Positions 1 through 8,541 of a stretch of DNA of 64,000 bases are shown here, piece after piece. The stretch is taken from contig SVGC01000011.1 in NCBI GenBank assembly GCA_015056495.1, positions 1 to 64,000 on the forward strand, written 5' to 3'. This DNA is from Butyrivibrio sp. (GTDB lineage: Bacteria > Bacillota > Clostridia > Lachnospirales > Lachnospiraceae). The stretch's first letter is position 1; each line of letters begins with the position of its first letter. The notes under the pieces are model-generated. The model worked only from the letters and a program-made list of their open reading frames with translations. It ran no database searches and had not been told where the DNA came from. The position numbers and the translations under genes are program-made.

Positions 1-70
1 TATACACTTCCTCGTTGCCTAGGCGTGTTCGGGACTTGCACCCGTTAGAGCGCGCCCATGGCGCGCAAAC
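1..70 (-). mobile_element. Group IIC intron, 5' end only (runs off the window)
   Basis: Read on the minus strand, the sequence begins GTTTGCGCGCCATGGG and continues with a CTCTAACGGGTGCAAGTCCC segment. From memory this has the same arrangement and length as the 5' end of domain I of class C group II introns such as the Oceanobacillus iheyensis intron (GTGTGCCCGGCATGGG, then a GGGTG..AGTCCCGAAC segment). The predicted first intron base is position 70, two bases past the T-run of the xylanase terminator, which is where class C introns characteristically insert. The rest of the intron, including any reverse transcriptase, lies outside the window. The GTTTG start departs from the usual GTGYG. Confidence 0.72.
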
Positions 71-72
71 CT

Positions 73-106
73 AAAAAAGGAAGGCAGATGATTGCTCTGC
101 CTCCCT
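73..106 (-). terminator. Intrinsic terminator of the GH10 xylanase gene
   Basis: On the minus strand GGGAGGCAG pairs with CTGCCTTCC around a 9-base loop and is followed by six T residues (positions 78 to 73). It begins 24 bases after the xylanase stop codon. It appears to have been the target motif for the adjacent group IIC intron. Confidence 0.85.
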
Positions 107-129
107 TAATTATCATTTTGCAAATATGA

Positions 130-3100
130 TTATTTTCCTGTTGCAATTAATACGCCATTTTCATCAAATGTGTATTTTTTAAAGTATCTTGTAATAGTTT
201 CATTCTTGGCAAGAGTTCCATCTGCCTTGGCAAAATAGGTTTTACCATCTACTGTGAACATGTAATTTTTGGCTACTTTACCATTTGCTTTGCAGTAATA
301 ATCTTCACCATTGAATGTTACAAAACCTGTTACCATCTTGCAATCATTACCAAAGATATAATAGCTGCCATATCTTGAAACCATGGTATTTTTCACAAGA
401 GTTCCATCTTCTGAAGCAAAGTATTTATCTTCACCATCAGAAACCATAACTTTTTTAGCGACCTTGCCATTAGTCTTGCAATAATAGAGCTGTCCGTCAT
501 ATTCTACAAGACCTGTGATCATAACACCATTCTCATCAAAGATATAATCAGATGCGTAGTGATTAACCTTCTCACTTATAGCGATACTTCCATCAGCCTT
601 GGCATAATACTTTTTTCCATCAACTGTTACCATCACTCTTTTCTTCATGACACCATTATTGTCGAAGTAGTACTTAATGCCGTCAACAGTCTGGAAACCA
701 GTGAGCTTTTCGCCATCTTCTGTAACGCAGTATGTTCTTCCATACTTAGTAAATAATTTTAAAGTAGGCTCAACTACTATTTCTTCGCCTTCAGCAAGAA
801 GAACTGTACCAAATACAGATGGTGATGACCAGCCATTGCCTGTCTTATCAGCCCAGCTGAGAGTTCCGATCCTCTTTCCGGAACCATCTGCATCATTGAC
901 CTGAAGTTCAAAACCTACTTTATCACCAATCTGTGGTGTAATGTCTGTCCACTTAAATGCTGCTTCAAGCTTATATCCGTTCTCAGTAAGAACTACTTCT
1001 GAGTTAAAGTTTTCCTCAAGACACTTTTTACCATTGAAGCTGTGCTTATTCTCATAGTTGACTCTGTACTGCTTGTCATCATCTTCATAAGTAGTTGACT
1101 TGTGGTTATTTTCATCAATGAAGATTTCAAGAGAATCCTGCTGATAATCATCTGAAGATGCCTTGTTTAATACGCTATCTTCGATATCTGCAAAAACGTA
1201 GAGATTCTCTTCATCCCATAAAACCTTAGCTGTAGCACTTACATTGCTGCCAACATTGATAGAAAGAGGTATCTCTTGTGCTGTAGCCCATACTTCATCA
1301 TCAAACTGTCCGTCAATTACAGGTGTTCCCTTCTTGACTGTCACAAGCGGCTTGATCACAGTATCAGCAAAATACTTACTGCTCTCTTCATGTTTAAATG
1401 TAGTATCGTTAAATGCATATGCTGTCTCATCATCAACATATATAACATCAATCTTGATCTGATTTGAGAAGAGATCTTCTTTACTTACTGGGATGCTGAC
1501 AATTGAGCTGTATCCGTTTTCATCACTATCTACGGCATATCTGTAGCCAGAATTGGACTGTATGCCATTTCCATTGTCTACATATACTATGAAGTGATCA
1601 TTATCATTTACAGTATTATCCTTAACAGTTACTTTGACATCAATGCTGTCTTCTCCCCACATAGGAATAAATGTGCAGCCTTCAAATCCATAGCTGTTTC
1701 CAGCGGAAAAATCGTTATCGACATTCTGAACAAGAGTAACTGATTTGATCTCAGGCTCAAGCTCTCCTGTATCAGTAAGTGCCCAGAAGCAATTCTTTGC
1801 CTTGTAATAATCATCAAATAAAAGAGGATACTGTCTTGCACTACCATCAGAGCCGCCACCATTGTTGTTAGAAGACTGAAGCCATGAATGCTTATCTGTA
1901 ACTCCCCAGATAGTCATACCTGTAAAGTTGATACCCTGCTCTCTAAGTCTTCTGATAGTATCATAGACTTCCTTGTAACGTAGAGCCAGTCTCTCATCAG
2001 TAGCACTGGTTGCTCCCTTGAAATCAAGCTCAGTTACCTGAATCTGATCAACAATCTCTGCATAAGCCATAGCTGCAGTCTTGAACTGCTCCATAGATGG
2101 GCTGTTCTCAGCTATCTGATAGTGAGCCTGCATACCCATACCATCGATTCTTGCTCCAGGAGTAGCTTTGACGTCTCTCAGAAGCTGGCAGATACCGCCA
2201 ATCTTGCCTGACATTGTTTCATTATAATCATTATAGAAAAGAGCTACATCAGCAGGCATATATCTGTTGGCATATACAAATGCGTTCTGGATAAACTCTG
2301 GAGAATTGTACACTCTCCACCACATAGAATTCTCAGATGCATTTCTATATGTACCTGTTGAATCACTGACTGCTTCATTTACAACGTCCCAGCCATAGAA
2401 CATTCCGGCATACTTGCTGCCTTCAGCTGTAAAGTGCTCAGCAACGCTCTTGATATAATATTCAAGACGAAGGTTCATTACCTCAGGAGAAACAAGTGGC
2501 TTACTTACGTCATAATCTTCATGGAAGAAAAATTCAGGAGTCTGTGAATGCCATACAAGCACATGACCTCTTATCTTGATCTGTTTATCAGGATGCTCTT
2601 CATTCCATTGTACTAATACATCAAGACGGCTCTCTGGTAATGAATAATCAAGTTCAGGGAAATCAAACTGCTGACCATTAAGCTCTACAGTCTTGATCTC
2701 AGCGCCTTTTTTAAGCATGGCATCAGGCTTTAATTCATTGCCCAGTGTCACGCCATTAAAGTGCTTGGTTGCAAGTTTGATATCAAGCTCATCTGCAAAT
2801 TCATCGTAGCTGAGTGCTGTTCCTATGATGAAATCATCACCCATCACTTCTGCTACAGGATTGCGCAGATCAACAATATCTTCTTCAACTTCTGCCTTTG
2901 GTCTCTCTTCAGCAGGTGTTGTATCAATAAGCACCTCAACACTTTCTACTTCACAATTAAATGTATAAGCCTGGTCAGCCATAGCCATGATGCCTATGCC
3001 ATCTACATCACTTGTTACACCTGGATAAAAGACGTAGCTCTTACTACCCTTTTTACCATAATCTGCCTTAAGCTCTTTTCCATCACCATAGGCCTTGAAA

Positions 3101-4086
3101 GCAATGCTCTGGCTGTTTGGCTCAGCAAATGTAACCTTTATGGATTTGATATCGCCACCTGCGATAGTTCTTCCAAATGCTAACCTATATTCACGCCATT
3201 CTTTATCAAACTCAAGTACATTGCCTTCTACAGCTGTACCTTCCCAGGCCTCTGTAAATTTAAGATCATCACCTGTAAGTACAAGCAGCTCTTCATTTGC
3301 TTCAGTGTTGTTCTCACTTGCCTTAACATCAACTGCGTCAATTGTAATGCCATAAGGATAAGCTGATTCATCTGACGCCATAGACATTACGCCGATATAA
3401 GCAACAGTTCCGTCATAATTAGGTGTGATCACGTACTCACTGCTACCATTGCAGCTGTAATTTGCCATCTTCTCATTCATATCAGCATCGTATAACTTAA
3501 TGCAGACATTATTGGCCTGATCAGAGACTTTGATCCTGATCTCCTGCACATTGGCAGTATTATAGCTGTTTCCAAGATCATAGCAGAATTCCTGATACTG
3601 CTGAGAAAAAGAAAGCTTGGATGAAACAGTCTGGCTCTTATTCCATCTGTTGAAAAAAACAAGACCACTAACCTGAGTTTCTTCCTCAGTCTTATTTCCG
3701 CTCTCTTCCTGAGGCTCCTCAACAGCTTCTTTTTGAGCATTCTCTTCTTCAGTTTTTTCCTTGCTTTCACCAAGAACTTCCGGCTCTTTTGATTCTTCTA
3801 CTTCTTCCTTTGTTTCCTCTTTTGTTTCCTCTTTTGTCTCTTCTTTTGTTTCTTCTTTTGACTCTTCTTTTGTCTCTTCTGTAACCTCTTTTTCTTCGGA
3901 ATCTACTTTTTCCTCAGATTCCTCAGCGGCTTCTTCCTGTGAAGAAGCTTCGCTCGCAGCAATAGCAGCCTCGTCCAGTGCTCCCGGCTCAGTAGCATAA
4001 GCCTGCATTGTCGTTCCGCTCAGACTACTAACTGTCAGCATTCCTGCCATTGCAATAGATGATAACCCCAACCATCTTTTGTGCAT
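130..4086 (-). CDS. Secreted modular GH10 endo-1,4-beta-xylanase
   Basis: Endoxylanase that would cut the xylan backbone outside the cell. The 1318-residue protein has a signal peptide (cleavage near AYA-TEP, residue 31), a Glu/Lys/Ser-rich linker (about 35-140), two related beta-sandwich-like modules of unassigned family (about 140-260 and 268-385), the GH10 domain (about 425-790), two CBM9-like modules (about 800-910, divergent, and 915-1085), and about ten 20-residue choline/glucan-binding-type repeats (1098-1318) that could hold it on the cell wall. The acid/base is E571 in WDVVNEA and the nucleophile is E686 in VTELD. The start at 4086 is preferred because AGGAGG lies 12 bases upstream and the signal peptide begins there; the frame is open back to 4155. 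A terminator follows at 73-106. Confidence 0.95.
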   Translation of the reverse strand: MHKRWLGLSSIAMAGMLTVSSLSGTTMQAYATEPGALDEAAIAASEASSQEEAAEESEEKVDSEEKEVTEETKEESKEETKEETKEETKEETKEEVEESKEPEVLGESKEKTEEENAQKEAVEEPQEESGNKTEEETQVSGLVFFNRWNKSQTVSSKLSFSQQYQEFCYDLGNSYNTANVQEIRIKVSDQANNVCIKLYDADMNEKMANYSCNGSSEYVITPNYDGTVAYIGVMSMASDESAYPYGITIDAVDVKASENNTEANEELLVLTGDDLKFTEAWEGTAVEGNVLEFDKEWREYRLAFGRTIAGGDIKSIKVTFAEPNSQSIAFKAYGDGKELKADYGKKGSKSYVFYPGVTSDVDGIGIMAMADQAYTFNCEVESVEVLIDTTPAEERPKAEVEEDIVDLRNPVAEVMGDDFIIGTALSYDEFADELDIKLATKHFNGVTLGNELKPDAMLKKGAEIKTVELNGQQFDFPELDYSLPESRLDVLVQWNEEHPDKQIKIRGHVLVWHSQTPEFFFHEDYDVSKPLVSPEVMNLRLEYYIKSVAEHFTAEGSKYAGMFYGWDVVNEAVSDSTGTYRNASENSMWWRVYNSPEFIQNAFVYANRYMPADVALFYNDYNETMSGKIGGICQLLRDVKATPGARIDGMGMQAHYQIAENSPSMEQFKTAAMAYAEIVDQIQVTELDFKGATSATDERLALRYKEVYDTIRRLREQGINFTGMTIWGVTDKHSWLQSSNNNGGGSDGSARQYPLLFDDYYKAKNCFWALTDTGELEPEIKSVTLVQNVDNDFSAGNSYGFEGCTFIPMWGEDSIDVKVTVKDNTVNDNDHFIVYVDNGNGIQSNSGYRYAVDSDENGYSSIVSIPVSKEDLFSNQIKIDVIYVDDETAYAFNDTTFKHEESSKYFADTVIKPLVTVKKGTPVIDGQFDDEVWATAQEIPLSINVGSNVSATAKVLWDEENLYVFADIEDSVLNKASSDDYQQDSLEIFIDENNHKSTTYEDDDKQYRVNYENKHSFNGKKCLEENFNSEVVLTENGYKLEAAFKWTDITPQIGDKVGFELQVNDADGSGKRIGTLSWADKTGNGWSSPSVFGTVLLAEGEEIVVEPTLKLFTKYGRTYCVTEDGEKLTGFQTVDGIKYYFDNNGVMKKRVMVTVDGKKYYAKADGSIAISEKVNHYASDYIFDENGVMITGLVEYDGQLYYCKTNGKVAKKVMVSDGEDKYFASEDGTLVKNTMVSRYGSYYIFGNDCKMVTGFVTFNGEDYYCKANGKVAKNYMFTVDGKTYFAKADGTLAKNETITRYFKKYTFDENGVLIATGK

Positions 4087-4257
4087 ACCTCTACTTATCC
4101 TCCTATAATAATTATATTTTTTGTGCAATTCCCCAAAGCACAAAATCTCATACATATAATTATTTAGTATTTTTTCACGATATGCTTACCAAAAAATGCT
4201 ATATACTTATTACTTTTTGCAATTTCGCAATTATTTTTTTACAAAATCCCATTTTCT

Positions 4258-6132
4258 TTAATCTAAAACTGTACTGACAGGTTCACCAGCTGTGAATTCT
4301 TTTATAATATCCATGAACTGCTGGCCATAACGATCATACTTGTTGTCACCCACACCGCTTACAGTAAGCATGGACTGCTTGTCCTGAGGGAGTTTCACGC
4401 ACATGTCTTTTAAAGTCTTGTCAGAGAAAACAATATATGGCGGAACCTTCTCTGCTGTAGCAATCTCTTTTCGCAGCAATCGCAGTTTCTCAAAGAGTTC
4501 GTCGCCCTTGGAATTAAGCAGGATCTCGCCTGCTTTTGATTTACTCTTAACAGGGCGCATAGCTGCAAATGCAGGTTCTTCTTTCTTTTTAGCAATGCGC
4601 TTTAGTGAAAAGCTCTTTTCACCTACCAGAATAGGAACAGCCTCTTCTGTAGGACTTACCAGCGCATACTTATCCTGAGTTGTTTTTAATACGCCCTCAA
4701 GTATCATCTCGTTTATGATCTCACGAATGCCGCCCTCTGACATATTTTCAAGCTTGCCATAGCTCTTAAAGGACATAGCTCCCATATTCTTTAGCTTGGC
4801 AGCCTTACTTCCGGCAAGTATGCCCGCAAGAGTAGTGGCACCATATCTGCCTCTCAGTTCCATTGCACAAGATACTATAGCTACTGCCTCTTCTGTCACA
4901 TCCTCATATTCAAATTCAGCCTTACAATTACTGCAGTTATCACATCTGCATTCATTTTCATCCCCAAAATAATCGAGGATATATTTTCTAAGGCAGTCGT
5001 GAGTAGTGCAGTAATTGACCATAAGCCTTAGCCTTTCCTCGTCCTTTTGTCTCACGGACATTATCTGGACAGGATCAAGCTCCGGATTGTCCTCTTTATT
5101 CTCAATCAGAAATCTGTTTATCATCACATCCTGACCAGAGTATAGAAGTATGCATTCTGCAGATTCACCGTCCCTGCCTGCTCTTCCAGCCTCCTGATAG
5201 TAGTTTTCAAGGCTCTGCGGCATATTGTAATGAATGACATATCTGACGTTGGACTTATCAATACCCATACCAAAAGCGTTGGTTGCTACGATCACATTGC
5301 CTCTATCATAAATAAAATCTTCCTGATTCTGCCTTCGTTCTTCATTGGAAAGACCTGCATGATACCTAAGTACCTGAACTCCCTGCTTAAGCAGAGAAAG
5401 ATACAGCTGATCCACATTTTTTCTGGTAGCACAATAGATGATCCCGCTCTCCTGCCTGTGTTTCATCACATAGTCAAAAACGAAATCACTCTTACGTTTT
5501 ACTGTTTCAACTCCAAAATACAGATTATCCCTGTCAAAGCCCGTAACCATAACCTTAGGATCCTGTAATTTCAAGCTATTTAATATATCCTCTTTTACCT
5601 TCTCAGTAGCTGTAGCGGTAAAAGCGCTGACTACAGGGCGTTTGCCCAGTTTATTCACAAAATCCAATATATGCAGATATCCCGGTCTAAAGTCCTGTCC
5701 CCACTGTGATATACAATGAGCCTCATCTACAGTGACCTGTGATATATCAGCCTGCCTTGCAAAAGAGACAAAGCCATAAGTATCAAGTCTCTCAGGAGCA
5801 ACATATATGATCTTGTATTGACCTCTTGAAGCATATTCCAGAGCCTTACTTATCTGACCTTCTGTCAGTGAACTATTGATATAGGCAGCATGTACTCCAG
5901 CTTCATTAAGGGCATGGACCTGGTCCTTCATAAGAGATATAAGTGGAGAAACCACTATCGTAATTCCTTCCATGACAAGAGCCGGTACCTGATAGCACAG
6001 AGACTTACCTGCACCCGTAGGCATTATTCCCAGAACATCTCTGCCGTTCAAAATAGCATCTATAAGTGATTCCTGACCATCTCTGAAAGAATCATAACCG
6101 AATATATTTTTTAGCACCTCGTATTTATTCAT
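4258..6132 (-). CDS. recQ: ATP-dependent DNA helicase RecQ
   Basis: 3'-5' DNA helicase of recombination and replication-fork repair. The 624-residue protein has Walker A (MPTGAGKS, residues 37-44), a DEAH box followed by CISQWGQDFRPGY, the helicase C-terminal domain with AGRAGRDG, a four-Cys zinc site (CLRKYILDYFGDENECRCDNC region), a winged-helix RQC region and a C-terminal HRDC domain (final 80 residues), so it is full length for the family. The ATG at 6132 is taken as the start, with AAAGGA about 15 bases upstream; a TTG four codons earlier is possible. It stands alone, with the xylanase gene 171 bases downstream. Confidence 0.95.
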   Translation of the reverse strand: MNKYEVLKNIFGYDSFRDGQESLIDAILNGRDVLGIMPTGAGKSLCYQVPALVMEGITIVVSPLISLMKDQVHALNEAGVHAAYINSSLTEGQISKALEYASRGQYKIIYVAPERLDTYGFVSFARQADISQVTVDEAHCISQWGQDFRPGYLHILDFVNKLGKRPVVSAFTATATEKVKEDILNSLKLQDPKVMVTGFDRDNLYFGVETVKRKSDFVFDYVMKHRQESGIIYCATRKNVDQLYLSLLKQGVQVLRYHAGLSNEERRQNQEDFIYDRGNVIVATNAFGMGIDKSNVRYVIHYNMPQSLENYYQEAGRAGRDGESAECILLYSGQDVMINRFLIENKEDNPELDPVQIMSVRQKDEERLRLMVNYCTTHDCLRKYILDYFGDENECRCDNCSNCKAEFEYEDVTEEAVAIVSCAMELRGRYGATTLAGILAGSKAAKLKNMGAMSFKSYGKLENMSEGGIREIINEMILEGVLKTTQDKYALVSPTEEAVPILVGEKSFSLKRIAKKKEEPAFAAMRPVKSKSKAGEILLNSKGDELFEKLRLLRKEIATAEKVPPYIVFSDKTLKDMCVKLPQDKQSMLTVSGVGDNKYDRYGQQFMDIIKEFTAGEPVSTVLD

Positions 6133-6254
6133 AATTTTGTACAATATCCTTTTGTGTATTTTTCACAAATTTTATTCCTATATTTTGTAAATATTTTTGC
6201 AACATTAATAATCGATATATTGTTAAGTTTTTTATAACTCCACCGATATATATT

Positions 6255-6384
6255 GTGAGAACAAAAAGTTCTCACTCCCCCAACAAAACTTTTTTCATAC
6301 CGGGCTGTTCGACTCCCCATCGAGCAGCCCCTCCTCCCAAAAGTGATTCAAGCGATCAGTTTCCTGTAAACTGGTCTATTTTTA
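6255..6384 (+). ncRNA. Candidate small RNA, copy 1 of a tandem pair
   Basis: On the plus strand: a perfect 5' hairpin (GTGAGAAC/GTTCTCAC, 6255-6275); a single-stranded linker shared with copy 2 (CCCCCAACAAAAC, then TTTTTTCATAC); an 11-bp hairpin whose seven-base loop is CTCCCCA (6302-6330); the C-rich tail CCTCCC; and an intrinsic terminator with a 9-bp stem (6354-6376) followed by TATTTTTAT. The C-rich loop and tail are complementary to Shine-Dalgarno sequences, resembling the UCCC loops of Gram-positive small RNAs such as RsaE, so a post-transcriptional role is an inference. A weak promoter (TTGTTA at 6220, GATATA at 6245) lies upstream. Confidence 0.55.
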
Positions 6385-6520
6385 TGTTTCAAGACTTTGT
6401 CTGATTTATAAACTGTTTCTAAAATGCAAACGTAATATCGTTATTTTTTATTTCTTGTTTATTATCAATATAGCTTTGATTTATAAAAAGAACTTACTTC
6501 CTTAAGAATCTAGCCACAAT

Positions 6521-6549
6521 TTGGAAACAAATTCATATTATAGTATATA
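6521..6549 (+). promoter_or_regulatory. Predicted promoter of small RNA copy 2
   Basis: TTGGAA (6521-6526), a 17-base spacer and TATATA (6544-6549). Each hexamer matches four of six sigma-70 consensus positions. A start 5 to 7 bases downstream would fall at the beginning of the first hairpin of the small RNA, which supports plus-strand transcription of the pair. Confidence 0.45.
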
Positions 6550-6552
6550 ACA

Positions 6553-6678
6553 TCAGAGGTGAACAAACACATCTGAACCCCCAACAAAACTTTTTTCATA
6601 CAATGGGTTGCATGGCTCCCCACCGTGCAACCCACCTCCCAAAAAATCAGCCGAAGCAAACGCTTCGGCTTTAATTTT
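6553..6678 (+). ncRNA. Candidate small RNA, copy 2 of a tandem pair
   Basis: Same architecture as copy 1: a 5' hairpin of unrelated sequence (TCAGAGGTG/CACATCTGA, one mismatch), the shared linker CCCCCAACAAAAC plus TTTTTTCATAC, an 11-bp hairpin (6605-6633) again closing the loop CTCCCCA, the tail CCTCCC, and a terminator hairpin CCGAAGC/GCTTCGG (6651-6668) followed by CTTTAATTTT. Between the copies five pairs of the second stem change while pairing is kept (counting G-T pairs), whereas loop and linker are identical. Lengths are about 130 and 126 nt. The terminator hairpin also serves the minus-strand peptidase gene. Confidence 0.58.
6641..6670 (-). terminator. Intrinsic terminator of the C1 peptidase gene
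   Basis: On the minus strand AGCCGAAGC and GCTTCGGCT form a hairpin with a four-base loop, followed within two bases by six T residues (6646 to 6641). It begins seven bases after the peptidase stop codon. The same stem probably ends small RNA copy 2 on the other strand. Confidence 0.8.
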
Positions 6679-8461
6679 ATTTATCAACTGTATAGGCTTT
6701 GACTACAAAATCTTTATCCTCTTGTTTTTCAAGACCCGTTCCATCAGCACTTATATAATAGCTCCGACCACTGGGGGTATTTACTGTCCTTATGCTTCCA
6801 ATGTAATTGCCCCAGTAATCATAGTTCTCATGGTCAGTCACGTCCATTGTCTTCTCATATATGAGATCATATCCTTCGGAAGGCACTACCATTACCATAA
6901 AGTTCTCCCCTTTGGACAACTCTATTTCTTTTTCCAAAGGAATCGTATGAAAGCCTCCGCTGGCAATACTGACATCCATTTTAATGATTGGATCATCAAG
7001 TTTACTGAAATCTATCTTATCAGTTGCATCGATATCATTGTAGACATATATCTCATATTCATTACCTGTTTCCATGGTAAAAATGGATATGGCCTTTAGC
7101 ACTTCATCGGAATAAGCCTCATAAACAGTGGCGTAAGGATAATTGTTGTCTTCATATGCATATACCAGATTTGCTTCATCATCGATTGCGTCAGTAATAT
7201 GGCTTATGCAACCTGCAACCTGATAATTGTGATCATACCAGTCCTCATCGCCTTCCATTGCACAGGAATATGCAGCCACATTGTATGCACTTAAGACATT
7301 ATCATAATATGACACATAGAAATATCCATTGTATCCTATACCAGAGCCCCAGCTGTTCTTACATATCCATGCACCATCTCCCTCAGGAGCACTGGAATAC
7401 ATGGACATATCATACTCATCATCCCAGCCCACAATCAATATCTCATGATCTGCGTCATTCTGGCCGCTCTTAAATTCATCATGATCATAGAGTATCCCAA
7501 ACTGATTTTTCCAATACTTATCCTCAGAACAGATGCTGGCTGTCACGCTTCCATGCTCCATGATGAGGGTCTTGATACTTTTTTGATTCTTGATAGATGC
7601 TGGAATCTCGATTACATCCTGTATATGGCATACAGGCTCGAAAGCCGCTGATGGCACTGCTTTGGTATCTGTATATATGCTGGTGGAATTGCTTACTTTT
7701 CCCAGTCTGTCATTGCCATCATCACTTACAGGTCCTTTCCAGGTAGTAAAATAGTCAATGCAATGGTCCGTGACTCCGCCAACACTTGTATATCCTGTGT
7801 CATAATCAAATACCCATGCGTAGGTGTCAGCTTCATTGACAAACATCCTGTAATCATCATCTATAAGTCCACCATAAGAGCCAAGGGCCTGATGAAGGTT
7901 ATAATAAGCCATATGCTTTTCTGACAGATTCAAGTCATCTGCGCTCAGGTCATCATGATGTATCAAAAGGTCGCTCTCTACAGCTCCTATAGAAGCAAAG
8001 GACCAGCACATTGAGGTCTGCCCCTGATTTTTAACAGAAGTAATATAACTCTTGCCATCCACATCATAGGATACATAGTAAGATGGAAGATCCCTCGCAA
8101 TCTCTATATGATCAACACAATCGCTGTCAGCCTCTTCAAAAACATCTCCCTCATATCCATCAGTGATCACAATAGCTTCAGACAACTCCAACTGCTTTGG
8201 AACAACTACGTTTTCATAATAAAAAGATGATTTATCATCTGCAGACTCCTGATCAGTTGCCGCATCAACATTTTCTGCAACCAACCCAGAATCAGGTTCA
8301 GTATTACTTTCGCCTGCATCAGTCTCCTCTACAGGCAAAAGAGACGTAGCCTCCTGATCCTTAATTGCATCTTGCCTCTGCCGGAACATGATCCATACAT
8401 AAGCAATAATAACTACAAAAGCGCAGATAATCGCGCAGGTCAGTATACGACTACGTCTCAT
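6677..8461 (-). CDS. Membrane-anchored papain-like (C1) peptidase with C-terminal lectin-like region
   Basis: Extracellular cysteine protease tethered by an N-terminal membrane segment (about residues 5-25), followed by an acidic Ser/Asp/Glu-rich stretch to about residue 120. The papain triad is visible: C152 in QGQTSMCWSF, H339 in DADHEILIVGWDDEYD, and N369 in CKNSWG. The C-terminal 190 residues are rich in beta-strand and resemble the lectin-like domain that accompanies many Gram-positive C1 peptidases; that assignment is tentative. At 594 residues it matches such surface peptidases. The start follows GGGAGAG with eight-base spacing. It is monocistronic, with a terminator at 6641-6670. Substrate unknown. 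Confidence 0.85.
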   Translation of the reverse strand: MRRSRILTCAIICAFVVIIAYVWIMFRQRQDAIKDQEATSLLPVEETDAGESNTEPDSGLVAENVDAATDQESADDKSSFYYENVVVPKQLELSEAIVITDGYEGDVFEEADSDCVDHIEIARDLPSYYVSYDVDGKSYITSVKNQGQTSMCWSFASIGAVESDLLIHHDDLSADDLNLSEKHMAYYNLHQALGSYGGLIDDDYRMFVNEADTYAWVFDYDTGYTSVGGVTDHCIDYFTTWKGPVSDDGNDRLGKVSNSTSIYTDTKAVPSAAFEPVCHIQDVIEIPASIKNQKSIKTLIMEHGSVTASICSEDKYWKNQFGILYDHDEFKSGQNDADHEILIVGWDDEYDMSMYSSAPEGDGAWICKNSWGSGIGYNGYFYVSYYDNVLSAYNVAAYSCAMEGDEDWYDHNYQVAGCISHITDAIDDEANLVYAYEDNNYPYATVYEAYSDEVLKAISIFTMETGNEYEIYVYNDIDATDKIDFSKLDDPIIKMDVSIASGGFHTIPLEKEIELSKGENFMVMVVPSEGYDLIYEKTMDVTDHENYDYWGNYIGSIRTVNTPSGRSYYISADGTGLEKQEDKDFVVKAYTVDK

Positions 8462-8541
8462 AATTTTTTCTCTCCCGTCCTCATTTGTGACTTATGGCTC
8501 TTATATCATATTATATCAACTTTTAGACGGAATATAAAATA

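Noticed and set aside
1..70. Left-edge sequence as part of a tRNA or riboswitch
   Set aside because: No cloverleaf can be formed. The order of segments fits the 5' end of a class C group II intron much better.
3761..4000. Serine-rich plus-strand frame
   Set aside because: It is the antisense reading of the Glu-rich linker of the xylanase.
4087..4257. Xylanase promoter (TTGCGA and TATATA, 19 bases apart, minus strand)
   Set aside because: Spacing and hexamers are too weak in this very AT-rich stretch to support a call.
6129..6320. Minus-strand frame and an ATGAAAAAAGTTTTG leader-peptide-like start in both small-RNA copies
   Set aside because: The possible peptide is only eight codons in copy 1 and differs in copy 2. 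Terminators and the promoter support the plus strand, and the stems covary as RNA, so coding is unlikely.
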